The notes beneath the pieces are model-generated. The model saw only the letters and a list, made by a program, of their open reading frames with translations. It had not been told where the DNA came from and ran no database searches. Positions 7,565-15,497 of a stretch of 15,497 bases of DNA are shown here, one piece after another. The stretch spans positions 1-15,497 of the forward strand of contig DVKU01000082.1 in NCBI GenBank assembly GCA_018715825.1, written 5' to 3'. The stretch's first letter is position 1, and every line of letters begins with the position of its first letter. A program made the position numbers and the translations under genes. The stretch comes from Candidatus Avacholeplasma faecigallinarum (GTDB lineage Bacteria > Bacillota_I > Bacilli_A > Acholeplasmatales > Anaeroplasmataceae).

Positions 7565-9229
7565 TTACTCTTCTTTAAAAATAGCTCCTGTTGAGGCTGA
7601 GGTTACAAGCTTAGCATATCTTGCAAGATAGCCTGTTTTAATTTTTGGCTCAGGCTTAACCCAATTAGCCTTACGTTTATTAATTTCAGCTTCATCAACT
7701 AAAAGCTTTATTGTACACTCTATCATATCAATGGCAATTAAATCACCATCTTTTACAAAAGCAATTAAACCACCCTCAGCAGCCTCAGGTGAAACATGAC
7801 CTATTGAAGCTCCTCGTGTAGCACCAGAAAATCTACCATCAGTAATTAAGGCAACATCCTTATCAAGTCCCATACCAGCAAGTCTTGAGGTTGGAGCTAG
7901 CATTTCACGCATTCCAGGACCACCCTTAGGGCCTTCATATCTAATAACTACGATATCGCCCTTTTTAATTTCATTACCATCAATAGCCTTAATTGCTTCC
8001 TCTTCGCTATTAAATACTCTAGCTTTACCAGTATGTCTTAGCATTTCTTCACTTACAGCTCCACGCTTAACAACACATCCATTTAAAGCTAAATTACCCT
8101 TTAATACAGCTATTCCACCTGTTTTAGAATAAGGGTTATCAATAGGACGAATAATTTCTGGATTTTTATTTACGGCATCCTTAAGATTTTCCTCTATAGT
8201 TTTTAAAGTTACTGTCATTAAATTTGTGTATAACAAATTAGCCTTTGTTAATTCCTTCATTACCGCTAAAACTCCACCAGCCTCATTTAAATCCTCCATA
8301 TAGGTATGACCAGCTGGGGCTAGATGACATAGATTAGGAGTTTTTGATGAAATTTCATTAGCCATATCTAAATCAATTTTTACTTTAGCCTCATGAGCTA
8401 TAGATGGTAAGTGAAGCATTGTATTAGTTGAACAGCCTAAAGCCATATCAACAGTTAAAGCATTATGAAATGATTTTTCAGTTAAAATATCACGAATTGT
8501 AATATTATTTTTAACAAGCTCCATTATCTTCATACCACTATATTTAGCTAAACGAATACGGCTTGCATACACACAAGGAATAGTACCATTACCAGGTAAA
8601 GCAATTCCTAAAACCTCACACATACAATTCATAGAATTGGCTGTATACATTCCTGAACAAGAGCCACAGCCAGGACAAGAATTATTTTCATATTCTAATA
8701 ATTCCTCTTTGGTAATTTTACCACTATTGTATTTACCAACAGCCTCAAAGGTTGATGATAGGGAGGTTTTGGCACCATTAACCCTTCCAGCAAGCATAGG
8801 ACCACCAGAACAAACAATTGTCGGTAAATTCATACGACAAGCACCCATTAGCATTCCTGGGACTATCTTATCACAATTTGGAATTAAAACTAATCCATCT
8901 AGGGCATGAGCCATAGTCATACACTCAATAGAATCTGCAATAATTTCTCTTGTTACCAAGGAATATTTCATTCCCTGATGTCCCATAGCAATGCCATCAC
9001 AAACACCGATAGCTGGTATTTCAATCGGTGTTCCTCCAGCCATCAAAATTCCTCTTTTAACAGCATCTGAAACCTTATCAAGCATAATATGACCAGGAAC
9101 GATTTCACTTTTCGCACTTATAACGCCGATAAGAGGTCTACTAATTTCCTCATCTGTATAGCCCATAGCCTTAAATAAAGAACGGTTTGGGACTCTCTCT
9201 ACACCTTTTTTAACAACATCACTTTTCAT
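7565..9229 (-). CDS. ilvD: Dihydroxyacid dehydratase
   Basis: Fe-S dehydratase that converts dihydroxyisovalerate and dihydroxymethylvalerate to the 2-oxo acids of valine and isoleucine. 554 residues. Cluster cysteines: C119 in IPNCDK, then [19 protein letters not shown] (184-202). Near residue 44 it reads IVPGH, as in the E. coli enzyme, not the PCN motif that supplies the extra Cys of plant-type [2Fe-2S] enzymes. By family knowledge this points to an oxygen-sensitive [4Fe-4S] cluster. C-terminal [19 protein letters not shown] is conserved. Start: ATG at 9229, 7 nt after AAGGAG, which overlaps the leuB stop codon. The gap to leuB is 11 nt, suggesting coupled translation. Edd (6-phosphogluconate dehydratase) is the nearest alternative but is excluded by context and motifs. 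Confidence 0.95.
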   Translation of the reverse strand: MKSDVVKKGVERVPNRSLFKAMGYTDEEISRPLIGVISAKSEIVPGHIMLDKVSDAVKRGILMAGGTPIEIPAIGVCDGIAMGHQGMKYSLVTREIIADSIECMTMAHALDGLVLIPNCDKIVPGMLMGACRMNLPTIVCSGGPMLAGRVNGAKTSLSSTFEAVGKYNSGKITKEELLEYENNSCPGCGSCSGMYTANSMNCMCEVLGIALPGNGTIPCVYASRIRLAKYSGMKIMELVKNNITIRDILTEKSFHNALTVDMALGCSTNTMLHLPSIAHEAKVKIDLDMANEISSKTPNLCHLAPAGHTYMEDLNEAGGVLAVMKELTKANLLYTNLMTVTLKTIEENLKDAVNKNPEIIRPIDNPYSKTGGIAVLKGNLALNGCVVKRGAVSEEMLRHTGKARVFNSEEEAIKAIDGNEIKKGDIVVIRYEGPKGGPGMREMLAPTSRLAGMGLDKDVALITDGRFSGATRGASIGHVSPEAAEGGLIAFVKDGDLIAIDMIECTIKLLVDEAEINKRKANWVKPEPKIKTGYLARYAKLVTSASTGAIFKEE

Positions 9230-9240
9230 AATAACGCTCC

Positions 9241-10326
9241 TTATTTTAAAGCTTTAACAATTAAATCGCCCATTTCCTTTGTTCCAACAAGCTTCATACC
9301 TTCACTATAAATATCACTTGTTCTATAACCTGCATCTAATACATCATTAACAGCTTGTTCAATAGCTAAAGCTTCCTTTTCTAAATCAAAAGAATATCTA
9401 AACATCATAGCTACAGATAAAATTGTAGCAATTGGATTAGCCTTATTTAATCCAGCTATATCTGGGGCAGAACCATGAATAGGCTCATAAAGTCCTAGCT
9501 TTGTATTGCCTAATGAGGCTGATGCTAGCATACCAATTGAACCAGTAACTCTTGATGCCTCATCTGATAAAATATCACCAAATATATTTGAAGTAATGAT
9601 AACGTCGAACTGACGAGGGTTTCCTACTAGTTGCATAGCTGCATTATCGACATATTGATAGCTTACCTCAACAAGTGGATAATCCTTCATTACACGCTCC
9701 ATTACTCTACGCCATAATCTTGATGATTCTAAGACATTTGCCTTATCGACAAGGCAAACCTTTTTCTTTCTTTTCATTGCTGCTTCCATACCAACACGAA
9801 TAATACGTTCAATTTCATAAACATAATATTTTTCTTGGTCAGATGCCCAACAGTTAGGATCTTCTGGATTATATTTAGGAGAATTTGCTTTTTCACCAAA
9901 ATACATACCACCAGTTAATTCACGAACAATTAAAATATCTAGAGAATCACCAATAATTTCTTCTTTTAATGGTGAGGCAAATTTTAATTGAGGATATAAT
10001 ACGGCAGGTCTTAAATTAGCAAAAAGCTTTAAAGCACCTCTAATACCTAATAAGCCCTTCTCAGGACGGTCACCATTTGCCAAATTATCCCATTTAGCAC
10101 CACCAACTGCTCCTAATAATACAGCATCTGATGATAATGCCTCATCAATTGTATCTTGAGGAAGTGATGTACCAACCTTATCAATAGCACATCCTCCCAT
10201 TAGCTTTTCAACTATGTTAAATTTATGATTATATAACTTCCCAATTCTATTTAAAACCTTAACTGCTTCACATACAATATCTGGTCCAATACCATCACCA
10301 GGTAAGGTTACAATTTTATACTCCAT
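9241..10326 (-). CDS. leuB: 3-isopropylmalate dehydrogenase
   Basis: NAD-dependent oxidative decarboxylation of 3-isopropylmalate in leucine synthesis. In this operon it should also oxidise erythro-3-methylmalate to 2-oxobutyrate for isoleucine. 361 residues, normal length. Motifs: GDGIGPDI (10-17), [10 protein letters not shown] (135-144) with the catalytic Tyr, K195 in VDKANV, D227 in YVDNAA, metal ligands D251 and D255 in GDILSDEAS, and the NAD-loop [12 protein letters not shown] (281-292), which favours NAD over NADP. Start: ATG at 10326, 1 nt after the leuD stop, with GGAG about 8 nt upstream inside leuD. Order leuC-leuD-leuB with 1-2 nt gaps indicates translational coupling. Isocitrate dehydrogenase or tartrate dehydrogenase are rejected on context and the leucine-type RELTGG motif. 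Confidence 0.95.
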   Translation of the reverse strand: MEYKIVTLPGDGIGPDIVCEAVKVLNRIGKLYNHKFNIVEKLMGGCAIDKVGTSLPQDTIDEALSSDAVLLGAVGGAKWDNLANGDRPEKGLLGIRGALKLFANLRPAVLYPQLKFASPLKEEIIGDSLDILIVRELTGGMYFGEKANSPKYNPEDPNCWASDQEKYYVYEIERIIRVGMEAAMKRKKKVCLVDKANVLESSRLWRRVMERVMKDYPLVEVSYQYVDNAAMQLVGNPRQFDVIITSNIFGDILSDEASRVTGSIGMLASASLGNTKLGLYEPIHGSAPDIAGLNKANPIATILSVAMMFRYSFDLEKEALAIEQAVNDVLDAGYRTSDIYSEGMKLVGTKEMGDLIVKALK

Positions 10327-10327
10327 A

Positions 10328-10837
10328 TTATTTTTCTCCCTTAATTTTATTGATTAAGCCACCAGCCTGAATAATTTGTTGCATAAACTCAGGGAATGGG
10401 GCTGCCTGAAATTTTTGGTTAGTTGTTTCATTTGTTATAACACCACTTTTAAAATCAACACTGACAATATCGCCATCCTTTATATTATCACATGCCTCTG
10501 GACACTCTAAAATTGGTAGACCAATATTAATAGCGTTACGATAGAAAATACGGGCAAATGTTTTAGCAATAACACATGATACACCACAGGTTTTAATAGC
10601 AAGTGGGGCATGCTCACGGCTTGAACCACAACCAAAATTCTTATCAGCTACAATGATATCACCAGGCTTAACCCTTTGAAAAAATGGTTTTTTACCTTGG
10701 TTAATATCCTCCTTAGAATCCTCCATACAATGCTTGGCAAGCTCCATTGGATCAGATGTATTTAAATATCTTGCTGGAATGATAACATCTGTATCAATAT
10801 CATTTCCATATCTTAAAACTGTTCCCTTTGCGTTCAT
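10328..10837 (-). CDS. leuD: 3-isopropylmalate dehydratase small subunit
   Basis: Swivel-domain subunit that joins LeuC to form isopropylmalate isomerase (2- to 3-isopropylmalate) and, here, probably the citramalate to methylmalate isomerase. 169 residues, the short archaeal/clostridial type rather than the roughly 200-residue E. coli type. Motifs: [15 protein letters not shown] (11-25) and [16 protein letters not shown] (67-82), which carries the substrate-loop residues. Start: ATG at 10837, 2 nt after the leuC stop codon, with GGAGG formed by the last codons of leuC. This tight arrangement supports coupled, equimolar synthesis with LeuC. Confidence 0.95.
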   Translation of the reverse strand: MNAKGTVLRYGNDIDTDVIIPARYLNTSDPMELAKHCMEDSKEDINQGKKPFFQRVKPGDIIVADKNFGCGSSREHAPLAIKTCGVSCVIAKTFARIFYRNAINIGLPILECPEACDNIKDGDIVSVDFKSGVITNETTNQKFQAAPFPEFMQQIIQAGGLINKIKGEK

Positions 10838-10839
10838 AA

Positions 10840-12111
10840 TTATTCCTCCATAGTTTCAGGATTTGTAATATATCCTGTTATTGCTGATGCAGCTGCAGTT
10901 GCAGGGCTTGCTAAATAAACCTCAGAATCAACATGACCCATACGACCAACAAAGTTACGATTTGTTGTAGACACGCAGCGCTCACCCTTAGCTAATATAC
11001 CCATATGTCCACCTAAGCATGGTCCACAGGTTGGTGTTGAAAAGGCACAGCCTGCCTCAACTAAATCAGTTACAATTCCTTCCATAATTGCTTGTAGATA
11101 AATCTTTTGAGTACCTGGAATTACAATTGTACGAACTGTAGGGTGAACCTTTTTACCCTTTAAAATGTCTCTTGCAATTCGTAAATCCTCCATACGGCCA
11201 TTTGTACATGAACCGATAACAACCTGATCAATTTTAATCTCATTTGGTTTAATCTCATCGACAGTTTTTGTATTTTCAGGTAAATGAGGGAAGGCTACGG
11301 TAGGACGAATTGTACTTAAATCAATTGTATACTCCTCATCATATACTGCATCACTATCAGCCTCATAAACAACTGGATTCTTTAGTGAATGAGCCTTACA
11401 AAATTCTAAGGTTTTCTCATCTACGGCAAAAATACCATTTTTAGCACCTGCCTCAATTGCCATATTAGCCATTGATAAACGAGAGTCCATACTTAAATTT
11501 TTTAATCCCTCACCACTAAATTCCATAGAACGATATAATGCTCCATCGACACCAATCATACCGATAATATGTAAAATAACATCCTTACCACTAACATATT
11601 TGCTAGGCTTACCTATTAAATTAAATTTAATAGCTGAAGGTACCTTAAACCAAGCCTTACCAGTAGCCATACCACAGGCCATATCAGTTGAACCAACACC
11701 AGTAGCAAAAGCTCCTAATGCTCCATAGGTACAGGTATGAGAGTCAGCTCCAATTACAACATCGCCACTAACAACCAAACCCTTTTCAGGTAATAGGGCA
11801 TGTTCAATACCCATTTGGCCTACCTCAAAGAAATTAACAATTTCCTTTTCGCGAGCAAATTCACGAATAAATTTGCATTGCTCGGCAGACTTGATATCCT
11901 TATTAGGAGTAAAATGATCTGGGACAATAACAACCTTGTTCTTGTCAAAAACCTCTTTTACACCAATCTTTTTAAATTCATTTATTGCTACAGGAGTAGT
12001 AATATCATTTCCTAAAACTAAATCTAAGTTAGCCTCAATTAGCTGCCCTGCCACAACATGGTCTAAATTAGCATGCTTGGCAAGAATTTTTTGTGTCATT
12101 GTCATTCCCAT
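10840..12111 (-). CDS. leuC: 3-isopropylmalate dehydratase large subunit
   Basis: Aconitase-family [4Fe-4S] subunit of isopropylmalate isomerase; with LeuD it also should isomerise citramalate through citraconate. 423 residues, the shorter clostridial/archaeal class. Cluster ligands: C301 in GSCTNGR, then C362 and C365 in [20 protein letters not shown] and GSTDMA are conserved substrate motifs. Start: ATG at 12111, giving [14 protein letters not shown], the usual LeuC start, with AAGGAG about 10 nt upstream. It begins 1 nt after the cimA stop. An in-frame ATG at 12153 would overlap cimA and adds an atypical N-terminus, so it is rejected. Its placement directly behind cimA supports a double role in leucine and isoleucine synthesis. 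Confidence 0.95.
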   Translation of the reverse strand: MGMTMTQKILAKHANLDHVVAGQLIEANLDLVLGNDITTPVAINEFKKIGVKEVFDKNKVVIVPDHFTPNKDIKSAEQCKFIREFAREKEIVNFFEVGQMGIEHALLPEKGLVVSGDVVIGADSHTCTYGALGAFATGVGSTDMACGMATGKAWFKVPSAIKFNLIGKPSKYVSGKDVILHIIGMIGVDGALYRSMEFSGEGLKNLSMDSRLSMANMAIEAGAKNGIFAVDEKTLEFCKAHSLKNPVVYEADSDAVYDEEYTIDLSTIRPTVAFPHLPENTKTVDEIKPNEIKIDQVVIGSCTNGRMEDLRIARDILKGKKVHPTVRTIVIPGTQKIYLQAIMEGIVTDLVEAGCAFSTPTCGPCLGGHMGILAKGERCVSTTNRNFVGRMGHVDSEVYLASPATAAASAITGYITNPETMEE

Positions 12112-12112
12112 A

Positions 12113-13681
12113 TTAAATCTTCTCCTTAAATAATTTATATTCAATTGAATCAATTAATGCTTTAAAGCTGGCATCTATTATATCTTTAGATACTCCAACT
12201 GTAGACCACACGCTTTTGCCATCAGTTGATTCTATTATTACTCTTGTTGTTGCCTTAGTGCAGGATTCCTTTCCATCTAGGATTCTTACCTTATAATCAG
12301 ATAAATGAACCTCATTTAGAATTGGATAAAATCTTCCTATCGCCTTTCTTAGGGCCTCATTTAAGGCATCTACTGGACCATCACCATTGGCTGCTGTAAT
12401 TTCGGTTTCCCCTTCTACCTTAACTTTGATAATAGCAGAGGCTGATGCTTCGCCCTTATTGATTGGTCCTTCCCCTATTGTTTTAAAATTTTCAACTTCA
12501 AAATATGATTTTAAGTTTTTCTTAGCCTTATGAACTATTAATTCAAATGAGGCATCTGCTCCTTCAAATTGATAGCCACCATATTCTAAGCTTTTAATAG
12601 TTGAAATTATTTCATCTAAAGCTTTATCATCCTTTTTCATATCTGGATAGAGCTTTTGAATTTTGGCTAAAACTGTTGATTTTCCACTAACCTCACTAAT
12701 TAAAAACTTTCGCTCATTACCGACAACCTCAGGTGATACATGCTCAAATGATTTTGAGTTTTTATAAACACCATCAATATGCATTCCAGCCTTATGAGCA
12801 AAGGCTTGTGATCCAACATATGGTAAATTATCAGCCAATTTAAAATTAGAAATTTCAGCAATTGTTTTAGCTGTTTGTGTCAATTTTTTAATATTATCAT
12901 CTGGTAGACATTTATACCCTCTTTTTAATTCTAGATTGGCAATTATAGCTGATAAATTAGCATTACCACATCTTTCTCCATAGCCTAAAAAGGTACCTTG
13001 TACTTGCCTACAACCAGAAAATACAGCCATTATGCTAATTGAAATTGCCATTCCTGAATCATTATGAGCATGAATACCAAGCTCTATTGTAATTACTTTT
13101 TTTACTTCATTTATAATATTTACAATCTCATCAGGGAAGGTTCCTCCATTAGTATCACACAAAATGATTGCCTCAGCTTTAGCCTCTTGAGCAACCATTA
13201 AAGTTTTTAAAGCATATTCGCTATTAGACTTATAGCCATCAAAGAAATGCTCGGCATCAAAAAATACCTTTTTCCCTTGTTGTCTTAAATAAGAGATTGT
13301 ATCATAAATCATATTTAAATTTTCTTCTTTAGTTGTATTTATAATACTCTCAACATGAAAATCCCAAGATTTTCCAAATATACATACATATTCTGTATCC
13401 GCCTGTAATAAGGCATTGACATTTTTATCATCACAAGCCTTACTATTATGGCGTCTAGTACTTCCGAAGGCAACTAGCTTAGAATGCTTAAGTGATAGTC
13501 CTTTAGCCTCTTTAAAAAATTCTAAATCCTTTTGATTAGAGCCGGGATTCCCAGCCTCTATAAAATCAACACCTAAATCATCTAATGCTTTAGCAATTTT
13601 AATCTTATCATTAACTAAAAAGCTTATTCCTTCTGCTTGAGCACAATCCCTTAGTGTTGAATCAAATATATGGACCACCAA
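12113..13681 (-). CDS. cimA: (R)-citramalate synthase
   Basis: Condenses pyruvate and acetyl-CoA to citramalate, the entry to the threonine-independent isoleucine route. 522 residues, the usual CimA length. The DRE-TIM barrel shows [12 protein letters not shown] (7-18), [19 protein letters not shown], metal ligands HAHNDSG (204-210), [15 protein letters not shown] and [12 protein letters not shown]; a C-terminal LeuA-type allosteric domain follows (about 395-500, with [14 protein letters not shown]). FFDGYK and LCDTNGG mark the CimA subfamily rather than LeuA or homocitrate synthase. The usual TLRDG is TLRDC here (C13). Start: no ATG fits; TTG at 13681 lies 9 nt after AGGAGG, with GTG at 13678 as alternative. 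It is separated from ilvC by a 76-nt gap with a hairpin, and from leuC by 1 nt. No ilvA is seen, consistent with this role. Confidence 0.9.
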   Translation of the reverse strand: MVVHIFDSTLRDCAQAEGISFLVNDKIKIAKALDDLGVDFIEAGNPGSNQKDLEFFKEAKGLSLKHSKLVAFGSTRRHNSKACDDKNVNALLQADTEYVCIFGKSWDFHVESIINTTKEENLNMIYDTISYLRQQGKKVFFDAEHFFDGYKSNSEYALKTLMVAQEAKAEAIILCDTNGGTFPDEIVNIINEVKKVITIELGIHAHNDSGMAISISIMAVFSGCRQVQGTFLGYGERCGNANLSAIIANLELKRGYKCLPDDNIKKLTQTAKTIAEISNFKLADNLPYVGSQAFAHKAGMHIDGVYKNSKSFEHVSPEVVGNERKFLISEVSGKSTVLAKIQKLYPDMKKDDKALDEIISTIKSLEYGGYQFEGADASFELIVHKAKKNLKSYFEVENFKTIGEGPINKGEASASAIIKVKVEGETEITAANGDGPVDALNEALRKAIGRFYPILNEVHLSDYKVRILDGKESCTKATTRVIIESTDGKSVWSTVGVSKDIIDASFKALIDSIEYKLFKEKI

Positions 13682-13690
13682 GAAACCACA

Positions 13691-13696
13691 CCTCCT
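13691..13696 (-). promoter_or_regulatory. Shine-Dalgarno site that fixes the cimA start
   Basis: AGGAGG on the minus strand. The only family-compatible start codons downstream are TTG (13679-13681, 9 nt away) and GTG (13676-13678). A non-ATG start is therefore likely. Confidence 0.7.
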
Positions 13697-13706
13697 AAAT
13701 ATATGC

Positions 13707-13738
13707 AAAAGTTGGAAGCAAATATTGCTTCCACTTTT
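13707..13738 (-). other. Strong intercistronic hairpin between ilvC and cimA
   Basis: Perfect 8-bp GGAAGCAA / TTGCTTCC (13714-13721 with 13725-13732) with a 3-nt loop, extended by AAAAGT / ACTTTT (13707-13712 with 13733-13738) after one bulged base. It lies in the only long gap of the operon, about 20 nt after the ilvC stop. The U-run is short and lies in the stem, so it may be a weak terminator, an RNA stabiliser for ilvN-ilvC mRNA, or a processing site. Confidence 0.7.
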
Positions 13739-13757
13739 AAAGTTAAAGCATATCAAA

Positions 13758-15301
<1,544 letters not shown>

Positions 15302-15307
15302 TGCCAT

Positions 15308-15313
15308 CCTCCC
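15308..15313 (-). promoter_or_regulatory. Shine-Dalgarno site that decides the ilvN start
   Basis: GGGAGG on the minus strand abuts an ATG at 15305-15307 directly. Normal spacing points instead to the in-frame TTG at 15299-15301. Confidence 0.6.
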
Positions 15314-15359
15314 TTTCTTTATATATAAATATATAAACCTAAAATGTTATATAGTACTA

Positions 15360-15387
15360 ATTATAGCATTTAAAAATTTATTGTCAA
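15360..15387 (-). promoter_or_regulatory. Promoter of the ilvN-ilvC-cimA-leuCDB-ilvD-ilvB operon
   Basis: Minus strand TTGACA (15382-15387), 16-nt spacer, TATAAT (15360-15365), with TGC just before the -10 (extended -10). Both hexamers are perfect. Predicted transcription start near 15353, giving a leader of about 50 nt. That is too short for a T-box riboswitch or leader-peptide attenuator. An AT-rich stretch upstream could act as an UP element. Confidence 0.8.
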
Positions 15388-15399
15388 TGAATGTTTTAT

Positions 15400-15413
15400 C
15401 AATTTTCGAATTG
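15400..15413. promoter_or_regulatory. Small inverted repeat upstream of the operon promoter
   Basis: CAATT-TTCG-AATTG, a 5-bp dyad located 12 nt upstream of the -35. It contains a partial CodY-like half (AATTTTC), but as a full 15-nt CodY box it has about six mismatches. Possible regulator site only; chance is a real alternative in such AT-rich DNA. I see no gene or other structure in 15414-15497. Confidence 0.25.
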
Positions 15414-15497
15414 TATTTTTTCAAATAATTTAATTATAGAATTTTAATTTATAATTATATTATTTTATCGAATATTTTTTTATATATTGTATTTTTT

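Noticed and set aside
12112..12153. Longer leuC start at 12153 overlapping cimA
   Set aside because: ATG 12111 gives the conserved [10 protein letters not shown] start with an AAGGAG upstream; the extension is simply cimA's end read in another frame.
13682..13757. Internal promoter before cimA
   Set aside because: TTGATA and TTGCTT hexamers occur on the minus strand but have no -10 at acceptable spacing.
15401..15415. CodY box upstream of the ilv-leu operon
   Set aside because: Only the first half AATTTTC matches; about six mismatches to the 15-nt consensus, not distinguishable from AT-rich background.
15308..15497. T-box riboswitch or other leader RNA
   Set aside because: No conserved T-box sequence, specifier stem or terminator hairpin is visible in either strand of this stretch.

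Overview
The window comes from a low-GC, AT-rich bacterium, most likely a Bacillota lineage (Bacilli, Erysipelotrichia or Clostridia-like). The evidence is very AT-rich intergenic DNA, strong AAGGAGG-type ribosome binding sites, textbook TTGACA/TATAAT promoters, intrinsic hairpin-plus-U terminators, and TAA as the stop of all ten complete genes. TGG encodes Trp where I checked it and the frames are long under the standard code. I cannot name the species. The oxygen-labile type of dihydroxyacid dehydratase and the citramalate route would suit an anaerobe, but that is inference.

Left part (1-2902, minus strand): a 23S rRNA uracil-C5-methyltransferase (RlmD/RlmCD type) runs off the left edge and lacks only its last residues. 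Upstream of it is an ABC-F ATPase with its own promoter and terminator. Middle (2903-5760): leuA (2-isopropylmalate synthase, long form) lies alone on the plus strand behind a near-consensus promoter, divergent from the ABC-F gene. It converges on a ketopantoate-reductase-family gene (panE-like), and the two share one bidirectional terminator.

Right part (5836-15387, minus strand): a nine-kilobase operon ilvN-ilvC-cimA-leuC-leuD-leuB-ilvD-ilvB. It is driven by one strong promoter (TTGACA, 16 nt, TGC-TATAAT) with a predicted leader of only about 50 nt, and ends in an intrinsic terminator. Spacing is tight (1-24 nt) except for about 76 nt between ilvC and cimA, which hold a strong hairpin.

Together the operon encodes every step from pyruvate to the 2-oxo acids of isoleucine and valine. 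CimA makes citramalate, LeuCD and LeuB convert it to 2-oxobutyrate, and IlvBN, IlvC and IlvD do the common steps. With the separate leuA, the same LeuCDB also serve leucine. Threonine deaminase (ilvA) and the branched-chain aminotransferase (ilvE) are not in the window. The panE-like gene could draw on 2-oxoisovalerate-derived ketopantoate for pantothenate. The pathway is well known. The points worth a second look are the gene order (ilvN and ilvB at opposite ends), the intercistronic hairpin, the absence of a T-box leader, likely non-ATG starts, and a few unusual residues. I found no evidence of a wholly new system.
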